The notes under the pieces are model-generated. The model saw only the letters and a program-made list of their open reading frames with translations, had not been told where the DNA came from and made no database searches. Of a DNA stretch of 64,000 bases, positions 45,801-54,906 are shown in pieces; the stretch's first letter is position 1, and each line of letters opens with the position of its first letter. The translations under genes and the position numbers were made by a program. This DNA is from Treponema denticola. GTDB lineage: Bacteria > Spirochaetota > Spirochaetia > Treponematales > Treponemataceae. Location of the stretch: NCBI RefSeq assembly GCF_024181405.1, contig NZ_CP051302.1, positions 1,488,001 through 1,552,000 on the forward strand, written 5' to 3'.

Positions 45801-48429
45801 AAGCGATGAGTCAAGCGATTCAATCATCATGCTCACAACCGATAAAGCAAAATACTACGCCGATGATACCGCCGAAATTACCTTCCCCGGATACGAGGGT
45901 GCAAAAGCCCTCATAACGCTCGAAAAAAACGGCAGGGTTCTAAAACAAGAATGGATAAAATCCAAGGGAAAGATTTTCTCGTACAAACTAAAACTTGATC
46001 CTTCGATGGCTCCGAACATCTACGCCCATGTAAGTTTAATACAGGAACACAGCCAGACAAAAAACAGTCTGCCCATAAGAATGTACGGAATAACCCCTGT
46101 AATGATTGAAAACAAATTATCAAGACTAAGCCCCGTGATACAAGCGGAACAGAGCTATGAACCCAATAGCAAGGTTTCGTTTACGGTAAGCGAAGAAAAG
46201 GGAAGACCTATGACCTTTACGGTTGCCGTTGTAGACGAGGGACTCTTGGGTCTTACAGCCTTCCATACAGGCAATCCTTGGGACAGCTTTTATAAAAAAG
46301 AGTCCTCGCAAATTACCTCTTGGGATGTTTATAAATATGTAATCGGAGCCTACAGCGGCAATATAGAATCGATTCTCTCGGTCGGAGGAGGAGGCTTTAT
46401 AGATAACAAGACCTCAAAGAATGCGGAGCGTTTTAAACCCATTGTTTACTTTTTCGGCCCCTTTGAAATCAAGGCAAAAGAAAAGAAAACAATCGAATTC
46501 GATCTTCCTCAGTATATCGGAGCCTTGCGCATTATGGCAGTTGCAGGAAAGGACGGAGCCTACGGAATAAAAGAAGAAACCGTAAAGGTAAAAAGCGATC
46601 TTATCGTAATGCCTACCCTTCCCCGCACCATGGGCATAGGAGAAACAATCGAGGTTCCCGTAACAGTCTTTAACGGAACTTCTTCCGAAAAAAAAGCAAA
46701 GGTAGTTTTAAAAAGCGAAGGAGCTATAAATATAAGCGAAACAAAAGAGGTAAGTATCCCTGCAAATTCCGACTCTTCCGTTTTCTTTAAGGTAAAAACG
46801 GATAAGGGAGGCATCGCCAAATTCACGGCGGAAGCCTCGGCCTCAGGCATTTCAAAAACGGCAAAGGCCTTTACCGAAATAGATGTGCTTTCCAGAGGAA
46901 TACCCTACTCTACAGTCGAGCTTATAAATATTGAAGCCGGAAAAACATTTGCTAAAACCGTTCCTCTAAAAGGCGAAAACGGAACAAAGAGTTTAAGCGT
47001 AGAAATTTCTCAAATGCCGGCCTTGGGACTTGAAAACCGCCTGGCCTATCTTTTAGGTTATCCTTATGGCTGTATCGAGCAGATAACATCCAAGGCCTTC
47101 CCCCAATTATACCTAAACACGATAACGGCCTTAGACCAAACGGAAATCGATAAGGCAAAGAGCAATGTAAACTCGGTTCTAAACCGCTATATAAACTATC
47201 AGCTTAGGTCGGGAGGATTCAGCTATTGGCCGGGCGGCGGATATGAAACTTCGTGGGCTACAAACTATGCAGGTCACTTTATGGTCGAAGCAAAAAAGGC
47301 CGGCTATGAAGTAAACGACAGCATCTATCAAAGCTGGCTTTCTCACCAAATCGACATGGCAAAAAATTGGGCAGGTACCTATGCGGACAGCATGGAAACT
47401 CAGGCCTACCGCTTATACACCCTTGCCCTTGCAGGTAAACCCGAAATAGGAGCTATGAACCGCTTAAAAAATATGGAGCAAAACCTCAACTCCGTATCAA
47501 AGGCCTTCCTCGCAAATGCTTATAGTCTTGCAGGCCACAGCAGTACGGCCAAGGCAATGCTCGAAAAGCTCTATGAGCCGACCACAGTTTATAGGAGCAC
47601 GGGCGGAAACTATTCGTCCAATATCAGGGACTTGGCTTTAATCTTAAATGCTTACACCACGGTCGGCGAAACTGCAAGGACTACGAACATTATTTCAAAG
47701 CTTGCTAAAATTTCGTCAAGCAACGATTGGCTTTCGACGCAGGAAACAGCTTGGATTCTTTTAGCCCTGGCACCTCACTACGCCTTCGACAAAAATAAGA
47801 GTGCAAACTATGAGATTGTAACCGAAGGAAATGTAATCAAGGACAAATTAAACAATACATCTAAACTCCATAATATTCCTGTAAATACCGAAACGGCAAA
47901 AAAGATGGAAATTAAGAATACGGGAAATACACCTATCTTCGCTGCTATAAACACGGCAGGAAAACTTAACCCGGGAAGCGAAACCCGTATCGAAGAAAAC
48001 TTAAAACTTTCGGTTGTATATCAAAACGAGGATGATCAAGAAGTTTCGCCCGAGACCTTAAAAAAGGGACAGAGGTTTAAGATGAGGGTAAGAGTCGACA
48101 ATAAGACTCAAGGCGCCCTTGAAAACCTTACCCTTTCAATCCCCATTCCGACAGGCTGGGAAATTACAAACACAAGGCTCGGAGGCGATGATGATACGGA
48201 TTCGGAAGACGAGCGCAACACAAGGCAATTATATGACTTTCAAGATTTAAAGGATACTCATATTTACACTCACTTTGCCTTGGACGGTTACGGCACAAAG
48301 AACTTTGAGTTTACCGGAACCGTAACATACGGAGGAGAATACTATATACCGGCAATCTTTGTCGAGGCTATGTACGATTATGCTTACAGAGCCGTCCTCC
48401 CAGGCACAAGAATAAAGGCGTTTGATTAG
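42871..48429 (+). CDS. Bacterial alpha-2-macroglobulin lipoprotein
   Basis: The 1852-residue protein has a signal peptide with lipobox FMAGC (Cys 28), a long array of MG-type beta domains, the VKGYIYGERGVWRPGDDIHL block typical of bacterial A2M, and the thioester motif YGCIEQ with C1401 and Q1404. The bait region cannot be placed by eye. It is predicted to trap attacking proteases covalently in the periplasm or at the surface. pbpC lies about 2.8 kb downstream; in many bacteria A2M and PbpC genes are paired for envelope repair and defence. Length is normal for the YfhM type. Confidence 0.93.
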   Translation: MKNLNSLSKQLLAALVLVLSASVFMAGCKKNDQALQNAMDDIESISYGALKRLEPINVIFKEEIKHPENLEKACVLTPKPSGEWKIMGKNQITFTPSSAYSFKTDLNLELDVGLLLENTEKKKGINLTFNIAHPEFKLISGELIPDEKKENIFRFEGIGETDIPETLASIEKMLTADLKMGNSKSNPAIKVSQGAASNQYKISIKEISRKEQVQELNLSWNLEALGGEGSNSSSFNVAALSVFQVTSFSQETGSEIQVNFSDMLDSSQDLRGFIKLESSPEMPFRYSIDGYKLKIFSQNGLFPDNTRLSVLPGIKNSRGKKLETQADFSITVAWEKPSIRFTKAGNIIPAKEMSVLVSTKNISGLMLEAFQIYDKNMTQFLQINTIDGDYELNRVGEPVWRQSFDLEWNSSMKNKTVQHSLDLSKLIKKFPGGMFELRASFTKKHSMYESPSKSNEFSHLPFPKDISEIENFKNIETDYWNNSDIEDEDRYKFWSNRENPNHPAFYLPSYSNYCMAIKRILVSNIGLSAKKDREGKLYISAADLLTAEPMSGVNISLFNFAQKEFESGKTDGDGLLMLKNENDAFLIRAEKSGDVNWLPLNSEVLSTSHFQVEGESSKKGVKGYIYGERGVWRPGDDIHLVFILQDLEKNLPKDYPVKFYLEDPLGKKTDTKVFTSSVDGFYRIDTKTNAQDKTGTWYAIVTAGGKSWSKSIKVESIVPNRLFVNLDPKAKYFSEGYNQAVLGGEWLHGAKASGLKAEISARYVLNRTPFENYKNYNFINPELSVQQDSNKIWEGTLNDAGKADINLYLSSEAKAPGKLKAIFETRIYEPSGAFSTENKVFDYSPYSRYVGMQIPKSDDEYRDMLYTNKDQTLYFAVLDPEGNPVKEGVNLSVNLYKLEWYWWWEADEESANYTNSRYTQHIKNWNISAKGGKAELNMKVSNGDWGRYLITVSDPNGGHSSAQVVYFDWEGWASRKTSDESSDSIIMLTTDKAKYYADDTAEITFPGYEGAKALITLEKNGRVLKQEWIKSKGKIFSYKLKLDPSMAPNIYAHVSLIQEHSQTKNSLPIRMYGITPVMIENKLSRLSPVIQAEQSYEPNSKVSFTVSEEKGRPMTFTVAVVDEGLLGLTAFHTGNPWDSFYKKESSQITSWDVYKYVIGAYSGNIESILSVGGGGFIDNKTSKNAERFKPIVYFFGPFEIKAKEKKTIEFDLPQYIGALRIMAVAGKDGAYGIKEETVKVKSDLIVMPTLPRTMGIGETIEVPVTVFNGTSSEKKAKVVLKSEGAINISETKEVSIPANSDSSVFFKVKTDKGGIAKFTAEASASGISKTAKAFTEIDVLSRGIPYSTVELINIEAGKTFAKTVPLKGENGTKSLSVEISQMPALGLENRLAYLLGYPYGCIEQITSKAFPQLYLNTITALDQTEIDKAKSNVNSVLNRYINYQLRSGGFSYWPGGGYETSWATNYAGHFMVEAKKAGYEVNDSIYQSWLSHQIDMAKNWAGTYADSMETQAYRLYTLALAGKPEIGAMNRLKNMEQNLNSVSKAFLANAYSLAGHSSTAKAMLEKLYEPTTVYRSTGGNYSSNIRDLALILNAYTTVGETARTTNIISKLAKISSSNDWLSTQETAWILLALAPHYAFDKNKSANYEIVTEGNVIKDKLNNTSKLHNIPVNTETAKKMEIKNTGNTPIFAAINTAGKLNPGSETRIEENLKLSVVYQNEDDQEVSPETLKKGQRFKMRVRVDNKTQGALENLTLSIPIPTGWEITNTRLGGDDDTDSEDERNTRQLYDFQDLKDTHIYTHFALDGYGTKNFEFTGTVTYGGEYYIPAIFVEAMYDYAYRAVLPGTRIKAFD

Positions 48430-48430
48430 T

Positions 48431-48814
48431 ATGAATATAGCCGAATTTATAAAAGCTGCAAAAAAGAATGATATTGAGCTTATAAAAACTTATTTACAAA
48501 AGGGCTTTGATATTAATACTCAAGACAAGGACGGCTTTACGGCTGTTATGGAAGCAGCCGAATTCGGCTATAAGGATTTATTTTGGTTTTTAATCGAAAA
48601 AGGAGCAGATGTCTTAATTAAAGCGGATTATAATTTTTCGATAGTTCACGCCGTCGGTTTAGGCGGCGACAAAAAAATGCTTGACTATGTAATCTCAAAG
48701 GGTGCCTGTATAGACGAAAAAGTTACAGGCGGAGAACAGGACGGCATGACAATAAAAGATTATGCTCTTTTGGCCAAAAATGACGAAGTATACAGGGAAC
48801 TAAAACTTTTATAA
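48431..48814 (+). CDS. Small ankyrin-repeat protein
   Basis: The 127-residue protein has ankyrin units: DIELIKTYLQKGFDINTQDK, DGFTAVMEAAEFGYKDLFWF, LIEKGADVLIKADYNFSIVH and LDYVISKGACIDEK. No signal peptide. The ATG lies one base after the stop of the macroglobulin gene; a TTG three codons earlier is less likely. It is a binding module of unknown partner, perhaps co-translated with the macroglobulin. Confidence 0.82.
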   Translation: MNIAEFIKAAKKNDIELIKTYLQKGFDINTQDKDGFTAVMEAAEFGYKDLFWFLIEKGADVLIKADYNFSIVHAVGLGGDKKMLDYVISKGACIDEKVTGGEQDGMTIKDYALLAKNDEVYRELKLL

Positions 48815-48881
48815 AAAACATACGGCGTTTTGTTTGAGTTTACTGATTAAAAGTTACTCGACACTCATTTTGGCAGCGCGG

Positions 48882-49017
48882 GTACAACCAGCGTAGCTTC
48901 GAGGTCAAAAGAGGGGGTTATAGGGGGAGAGTACAGCCAGCAGAGCTTCAAGGCTAAAACCTGCTCTGACTTGAAAAGCCCGTAAGGGAACGGGGTGTTT
49001 TCTCCCCCCTAATATCG
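48882..49017 (+). repeat. Dispersed repeat, copies 4 and 5
   Basis: Copy 4 (48882-48905) starts GTACAACCAGCGTAGCTTC; copy 5 (48931-48954) starts GTACAGCCAGCAGAGCTTC. AGGGGGAGA precedes copy 5 and TCTCCCCCCTAA closes the unit just before the opdB stop, the same bounded layout as copy 3, lengthened by a middle segment with CCCGT/ACGGG pairing. Confidence 0.75.
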
Positions 49018-51075
49018 TTACTTATTGATTCCTACCATGTTAAGAATAAAGGCATATTCGAAAGCTGTGTCTTTAATCATGTCATAGCGGCCTGTGGCTC
49101 CGCCGTGGCCGGACTCCATATTCATGTGGAGGATTAGAATATTATCTCCGGTTTTCTTTGCACGTAGCTTTGCCGTATATTTTGCAGGCTCATGGAAAAG
49201 AACTTGCGAATCGTTTAAGCCTCCGGTTACAAGAATGTGCGGGTAATTTTTTGCTTCGATATTATCGTAGGGAGAATATGAAAGCATGTAGTTATAATAC
49301 TCTTCTTCGTTCGGGTTTCCCCACTCCTCATATTCGCCCGTTGTAAGGGGTAATGAATCGTCGAGCATGGTGGTAACGACATCTATAAAGGGAACGGCAG
49401 CAACAACCGAATGGAAAAGATCCGGCCTCATATTTGTAACGGCACCCATAAGAAGACCGCCCGCACTTCCGCCCATGATTGCGAGCTTATCGGAAGAAGT
49501 GTATTTTTGAGAAATCAGGTGCTCGGCACAGGCTATAAAATCGGTAAATGTATTTTTCTTTTTTAAAAGCTTCCCGTCCTCATACCACTTTTCTCCCATG
49601 TCGCTTCCGCCCCTGATTTGCGCAACAATATAAACAAAGCCCCTCTCGACGAGGCTGTAAACACTTGCACTAAAATAAACATCGGAGCTGGAGCCGTAGC
49701 TTCCGTAAGAATAAAGAAGAGCAGGTGCGGAGCCGTCCTTTACCAAACCTTTTTTGTAAACGGCAGCCATAGGCACCTTCACTCCGTCCTGAGCTTTTGC
49801 CCAAAACCTTTCTACAGTGTAATCATCGGGATTAAAACCTGATGGAACTTCCTGCTGTTTTAACAAGACCGATTTTCCCGTAAGTATATCGTAATCGTAC
49901 ACGCTGCTCGGGCGGTTTAAGGATGTGTAAATATAGCGGACCTTATCGGAAACATATTCCGGGTTTGCGCCCAAATAAGCCGTATAAACCGGTTCGGGGA
50001 AGGAAATATTTTTTACCTCGCCGTTTTTAAGCGATTTAATTTCAATCTCGATGAGGCCGTTTTTACGAAGCTCCAATACAAGGTAGGATTCAAATACGGA
50101 CACATCCTCAATGCGTACATTTTCGTCATGAGCTCTTTCTTCCTTCCATGTAGATTTATCGGAATAGGAAGAACGAGGAGCGGAATAGATTTTGCCGTTT
50201 AAGTTTTGCTTGTCCTTGTAACGGATAAAAAACTTTTCCTTGTGCGGGTAAACGGAGTATTCGGTATCCTTAACGCGGGGAAGGAAGATTTTAAATTCTT
50301 CTTCAGGCTTATCGGCATAAATAAAACGCTCTTCGGAGGTAGTAGAACTTGAACTTGAAATAAAAATAAATTCCTTTGTCTTTGTTTCATGCACATAGCA
50401 AGAATATTTTACATCCTTTTCTTCGTAGACAAGAGTGCCTTTTTCTTCATCAAGTTTTTGGCGGAAGACCTTGCTTGAACGCAGGGTACTGTCGATTGCA
50501 CTATAAAAAAGAGTTTTACTGTCGGATGCCCAAGCTGCGGTAACGGCTCCGTCATAGCTGAAGCCCATATCTTTTCCGGTTTCCAAATCGCGTATCTTTA
50601 AAATAAATTCCGCAAAGGAGCCTGTTTCGTTATAAAAATAGCAAGCCTTTTTATTGTCGGGGCTTACCACGTAATCGCTGAAAATAAAAGCCTGCTTTCC
50701 TTCGGCCATTTTGTTTACATCGAAGATGATTTCTTCAGCTGCATCAAGAGAGGCTTTTTTTCTGCAATAGGTTCTGTATTGCTTTCCCTTTTCGACACGG
50801 TTATAATAATAATAGCCGTTTTCAAAAACAGGATAGGTTTCATCATCTTCTTTTATGCGGCCTACAATTTCGTCATAAATAGATTTTTGCAGATCCTTTG
50901 AAGAAGCCGTTATCTTATCCGTATAAGCATTTTCGGCATTTAAGTAATCGATAACTTTTTTATCGGTCTTGTCTTTTAGCCAATAATAATTATCGATTCT
51001 TGTTTTCCCAAACTTTTCAAAACGTGTTTCTTTTATTTCCGCAACAGGCGGTTTTTCAAAATCGGATTGTTTCAA
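49018..51075 (-). CDS. opdB: Oligopeptidase B (trypsin-like, prolyl oligopeptidase family S9)
   Basis: From a TTG at 51075 with AGGAG seven bases upstream, the protein has 685 residues, the size I recall for the OpdB of T. denticola. The catalytic triad is S537 (GGSAGG), D622 (GGLNDSQV) and H657 (MESGHGG), with the N-terminal propeller domain before it. The longer frame to 51132 has no supported start. It cleaves short peptides after Arg or Lys and contributes to the peptide-based metabolism and virulence reported for oral treponemes. It lies between A2M and pbpC on the opposite strand. Confidence 0.95.
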   Translation of the reverse strand: MKQSDFEKPPVAEIKETRFEKFGKTRIDNYYWLKDKTDKKVIDYLNAENAYTDKITASSKDLQKSIYDEIVGRIKEDDETYPVFENGYYYYNRVEKGKQYRTYCRKKASLDAAEEIIFDVNKMAEGKQAFIFSDYVVSPDNKKACYFYNETGSFAEFILKIRDLETGKDMGFSYDGAVTAAWASDSKTLFYSAIDSTLRSSKVFRQKLDEEKGTLVYEEKDVKYSCYVHETKTKEFIFISSSSSTTSEERFIYADKPEEEFKIFLPRVKDTEYSVYPHKEKFFIRYKDKQNLNGKIYSAPRSSYSDKSTWKEERAHDENVRIEDVSVFESYLVLELRKNGLIEIEIKSLKNGEVKNISFPEPVYTAYLGANPEYVSDKVRYIYTSLNRPSSVYDYDILTGKSVLLKQQEVPSGFNPDDYTVERFWAKAQDGVKVPMAAVYKKGLVKDGSAPALLYSYGSYGSSSDVYFSASVYSLVERGFVYIVAQIRGGSDMGEKWYEDGKLLKKKNTFTDFIACAEHLISQKYTSSDKLAIMGGSAGGLLMGAVTNMRPDLFHSVVAAVPFIDVVTTMLDDSLPLTTGEYEEWGNPNEEEYYNYMLSYSPYDNIEAKNYPHILVTGGLNDSQVLFHEPAKYTAKLRAKKTGDNILILHMNMESGHGGATGRYDMIKDTAFEYAFILNMVGINK

Positions 51076-51186
51076 TTTATTTCTCCTAAATTTTTGTAAG
51101 TATATTCGTAACTTGTATACTTTAACATACATTATAAAGATAAAAAAAATTATGTCTACAGGTAGATAATCAAAGCGCTGTTATGC

Positions 51187-51215
51187 TTGTCCTTAACCTC
51201 ACCTTATGCTATAAT
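51187..51215 (+). promoter_or_regulatory. pbpC promoter
   Basis: TTGTCC, 17 bases and a perfect TATAAT. The ATG at 51235 is 19 bases downstream with GGAG at a suitable distance, in contrast with the genes that lack a leader. Confidence 0.65.
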
Positions 51216-51234
51216 GGCGCTCGGAGACTTAAAA

Positions 51235-53544
51235 ATGGATTTTCCGAAAAAATTGCCGATAAAAAAAATTTTAAGAGCCTCGATACCGGCCTTTATTTCT
51301 TCCTTAATTGTTTTAGCTTTAATACTTTTTTTTACACCCGGCTTTCAAGTCGATTATTCTTTTACTCTTTATAGCTCCGACGGAAAACTTTTAGGTGCAT
51401 CTGCTGCGAGTGACGGGCAATGGAGATTTCCTCAAACTTCAAAGCTGCCTGAAAAGTACAGGGAAGCCCTTCTAAGCTATGAAGATAAAAATTTTTATTT
51501 TCATTTTGGGATAGATCCTCTTTCGGTTTTTAGGGCGGCAGTTGAAAATATTTTAAAAGGAAAAATAGTTTCCGGAGCCTCTACAATTACGATGCAGACC
51601 TCCCGCCTTTCCGAAAAAAATCCGGTAAGAAGTTTTAAGCAAAAACTAAGAGAAAGTTTTTTATCTCTTTTTATGGAGCTTTCTTATTCCAAGAAAGACA
51701 TATTGAATATTTACGCCTCCCATGCACCCTACGGCGGAAATGTTGTAGGCCTCGAAGCCGCTTCATGGCGGTATTTCGGAAGGGGGCCTGAAGATTTAAC
51801 ATGGGCGGAAGCCGCCTGCCTTGCAGTCCTTCCCAATCAGCCCTCTTTGGTTCGCCCGGGAAAAGAATCCGAAATCTTAAAAGAAAAGAGGGACAGGCTC
51901 TTGTACAATCTTTTTTTACAAAAAAAAATCGATAAGGAAACCTATGCTCTTTCCGTTACAGAACCCGTTCCCGATAAACCTAAGGCCATTCCTCAAAAGG
52001 CTTATCATTACCTTGAGTTTTTAAAAACAAAAAGCTCCAATCAAAAAAACATAAGCAGCCTGGATTATTCTTTACAGGAAATAGTTTTTGAAATTGCCGA
52101 TCATCATTTTAAAAGAAATTTCTTAAGCGGTGTTTACAATACAGCCGTTTTAATTTTAGATACCGAAACGGGAAAAACTTTAGCCTATATAGGAAACACA
52201 GGTCTTCAAAGTCCGAATGCAAAAAACGAGCATGTCGATATGGTTCATGCAAGGCGGAGTTCGGGTAGCTTACTAAAACCATTTTTGTTTGCAGCAATGC
52301 TGGATGCGGGAATGATTTTACCGGATCAACTCCTCATAGATATTCCGACAAAGATAGCAGGCTACACACCTCAAAACAGTAACTACACATATTCGGGAGC
52401 GATTCCTGCCCGCAAGGCCCTTTCCTATTCTTTAAACATTCCGTTTATAAGAGCTTTGCGTGAATTTACAACACCCGCCTTTTTGGATATCTTAAAAAGG
52501 TCGGGCTTTACAACCTTTAACCGTTCGGCCGATGAGTACGGTCTTCCCCTGATTTTAGGAGGAGGAGAAATAAGTCTTTACGAAATTACAAACACTTATC
52601 GAAAGATGATGCTGAGAGCTCAAAACAAACTTGACGAAAAATTTCCTTTTTCGCCGGGAGCTTGCAGAATAACAATGGATGTGCTGACCGAAGGGAACAG
52701 GCCCGAAGAAGAAGCTATATGGCAGCTTTATGCACAAAATCAAAAAATTGCATGGAAGACCGGAACAAGTTACGGGAACAAGGATGCTTGGACTATAGGG
52801 ATTACGCCTACATATTCCGTAGGCGTTTGGTGCGGGAACGCTTCGGGAGAAGGAAGGCCTGAAATTACAAGCACAAAACTGGCCGCTCCAATCCTCTTTG
52901 AAATTTTTAATATCTTGCCGAAATCGGACTGGCCCGAAAAAGAATTAAAGGATTTTGAATTTATAAAAGCTTGTGCAGACTCAGGTTACCCCGCAGGAGA
53001 ATTTTGTAAAACTGCAAAGGCTGTTTTAAAACCCATAAATAGCCATACCCAAAATACATGCCCTTATTGTAAAAAGGTATCTTTAAGCCCCGACGGCAAG
53101 TTTCAAGTTAAGGCAAACGACATAAACGAATTACCTAAAATAGAAAACAGGTTTGTTCTTCCTGCTGCTGCAGAATATTTTTATAAACAGGGCCATCCGG
53201 AGTATAAGAGCCTCCCCCAATGGCTTCCCGAAAGTACGGCATCAAATGCAGGCGAGTTTGAAATTTTATTTCCCGAAGACGGAACCTCGGTTTATATTCC
53301 GACAGAACTTGACGGCTCTTTTGGAGCCTTGGTTGCAGAAGCCGCCCATAAAAATCCCGATGCAGTCATCTACTGGGATTTGGACGGAGAATATTTAGGA
53401 AGTACAAAATCCTATCATCAAATGAAGATTCAGCCCTTAGGGGCGCCCTTAAGGGCGGCCCTAAGGGGCAGACATGAGCTGACCCTTACGGACAACAGGG
53501 GAAATACCCGTAAAAGAATTTTTTATGTTCTAAATGAAAATTAG
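51235..53544 (+). CDS. pbpC: Penicillin-binding protein 1C
   Basis: The 769-residue protein has a membrane anchor near residues 17-37, a glycosyltransferase domain (LLSYEDKNFYFHFGID, GASTITMQTSRL), a transpeptidase domain with SLLKPF as the Ser-x-x-Lys, SLNIPF and KTGTSYGNKDAW, and a C-terminal BiPBP_C domain (FEILFPEDGTSVYIPTE). This order defines PBP1C. The start at 51235 is chosen because an earlier frame overlaps the promoter. The 3' end overlaps the convergent cyuA by four bases. Partner of A2M in many genomes. Confidence 0.95.
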   Translation: MDFPKKLPIKKILRASIPAFISSLIVLALILFFTPGFQVDYSFTLYSSDGKLLGASAASDGQWRFPQTSKLPEKYREALLSYEDKNFYFHFGIDPLSVFRAAVENILKGKIVSGASTITMQTSRLSEKNPVRSFKQKLRESFLSLFMELSYSKKDILNIYASHAPYGGNVVGLEAASWRYFGRGPEDLTWAEAACLAVLPNQPSLVRPGKESEILKEKRDRLLYNLFLQKKIDKETYALSVTEPVPDKPKAIPQKAYHYLEFLKTKSSNQKNISSLDYSLQEIVFEIADHHFKRNFLSGVYNTAVLILDTETGKTLAYIGNTGLQSPNAKNEHVDMVHARRSSGSLLKPFLFAAMLDAGMILPDQLLIDIPTKIAGYTPQNSNYTYSGAIPARKALSYSLNIPFIRALREFTTPAFLDILKRSGFTTFNRSADEYGLPLILGGGEISLYEITNTYRKMMLRAQNKLDEKFPFSPGACRITMDVLTEGNRPEEEAIWQLYAQNQKIAWKTGTSYGNKDAWTIGITPTYSVGVWCGNASGEGRPEITSTKLAAPILFEIFNILPKSDWPEKELKDFEFIKACADSGYPAGEFCKTAKAVLKPINSHTQNTCPYCKKVSLSPDGKFQVKANDINELPKIENRFVLPAAAEYFYKQGHPEYKSLPQWLPESTASNAGEFEILFPEDGTSVYIPTELDGSFGALVAEAAHKNPDAVIYWDLDGEYLGSTKSYHQMKIQPLGAPLRAALRGRHELTLTDNRGNTRKRIFYVLNEN

Positions 53545-54836
53545 TCTTTAAGCATAACCTGTAACACAACTTCGTCGGTTTTGTGCATACCTTGGGCGGC
53601 AACAACACCGATGCCGGCTATGGTTTTTTCGATGTCATCCTTGACTATGCCGTCACCTCCTGCAAAGAAGTTTCCATCCATAGCAAGCTCGTGAGAAAAA
53701 AGAGCCGAGTCCAAGGCGGAGGCTATTTTGGCGGCACAGGACTGCTTGGCTCCGTCACAAAGGATTCCCGATACGGTACCCAGAGTATTTACTATTGTTC
53801 CGCATACCTGTTCATAAGAGCCGCCCTTCATATAGGTAATTGCAGCAGCACAGGCAGCTCCGGCAGTTACCGCACCGCAATAAGCAGAAAGTCTGCCTAT
53901 TCCAGTCTTTTGGTGAATGGCTAAAAGATTACTTACAATCAAACAGCGGATCAGTTTTTCTTCGCTTAACTTATTTTCGCGGGCATATACAACTACGGGC
54001 ACCGAAACGGCTAAGCCCTGATTTCCGCTTCCCGAATTGGTAATAACCGGATAAGAACAGCCGCACATACGGGCATCGGAGGCTGCTGCGACTTCACCTT
54101 CCGCTTGAACCTTAACAGAAAAATCATCACCCTTCTTCTGGTTATACTTTAAAATATTTTTCCCCGTTTCAATACCGTAGGAAGTTTTTAAACCGTCCTC
54201 TGAAACTCTCATATTATATTCAACCTGCCTCATAATGATTGGAGAAACCTCATCAACAGGGACAGTATCTGCAAATTCCAAAATATCTTTTACGTTTAAA
54301 CAAGTTCTATCGGTTAAAGCACCTGCGGCAGACTCCAGGCTAAAAGGCTTTTCAAAAATAATTTCGTCATTCTTTTTTAAAAGTACGATATTTGTATGCT
54401 GGTGAATGAGCTCGGCAACTCCGGTATCTCCGTTTAATTTGCCTGTAATTCTTATGTGAAGGCTTGCAGGCGTATCCATTAGTTTAAGCTTGGTGCATGA
54501 CTTGGCTAAATACTCATGAGCCAGCTTTACATGCTCTTCGGTAACATCGGCCAATACTTCCAAACCCTTATCTGCATTTCCACCGATAAGACCTATCAGG
54601 GCAGAAGCTTCCATTCCCTTCATTCCGCCGGTATTAGGTACAATAACCGACTTTGCATTTTTAATGATATTACCGCTGCTTTCAATTAAAATCTCATCGG
54701 GAATACCGCCCATGATTTTTCGTAAATTGGCAGCTGTGTAGGCAATAGCAATAGGCTCCGTGCATCCAAGGGCCGGAACCAATTCTTCTCTTAGAATTTG
54801 AACATATTTTTCTTTTTTTGCGTTATCTAAACTCAT
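53541..54836 (-). CDS. cyuA: L-cysteine desulfidase, CyuA/UPF0597 (YhaM) family
   Basis: The 431-residue protein begins with ELVPALGCTEPIAIAY (C25), and has AYCGAV (C320), CDGAKQSC (C360 and C367). The spacing 320-360-367 agrees with the four Fe-S ligands known for the archaeal cysteine desulfidase. The enzyme breaks cysteine to pyruvate, ammonia and H2S. It has its own promoter and GGAGAAAGG before the ATG. With the cystine-like ABC transporter it would feed sulfide production. Confidence 0.9.
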   Translation of the reverse strand: MSLDNAKKEKYVQILREELVPALGCTEPIAIAYTAANLRKIMGGIPDEILIESSGNIIKNAKSVIVPNTGGMKGMEASALIGLIGGNADKGLEVLADVTEEHVKLAHEYLAKSCTKLKLMDTPASLHIRITGKLNGDTGVAELIHQHTNIVLLKKNDEIIFEKPFSLESAAGALTDRTCLNVKDILEFADTVPVDEVSPIIMRQVEYNMRVSEDGLKTSYGIETGKNILKYNQKKGDDFSVKVQAEGEVAAASDARMCGCSYPVITNSGSGNQGLAVSVPVVVYARENKLSEEKLIRCLIVSNLLAIHQKTGIGRLSAYCGAVTAGAACAAAITYMKGGSYEQVCGTIVNTLGTVSGILCDGAKQSCAAKIASALDSALFSHELAMDGNFFAGGDGIVKDDIEKTIAGIGVVAAQGMHKTDEVVLQVMLKD

Positions 54837-54872
54837 ATCCTTTCTCCATATTAAAAAATAAACGGATTTACT

Positions 54873-54901
54873 ATGTTATCCATTCAATAAAATTATGTCA
54901 A
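54873..54901 (-). promoter_or_regulatory. cyuA promoter
   Basis: Minus-strand TTGACA, 17 bases, TAACAT, placed in the gap after the FGE-like gene. Leader about 30 bases. Confidence 0.55.
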
Positions 54902-54906
54902 CCGAT

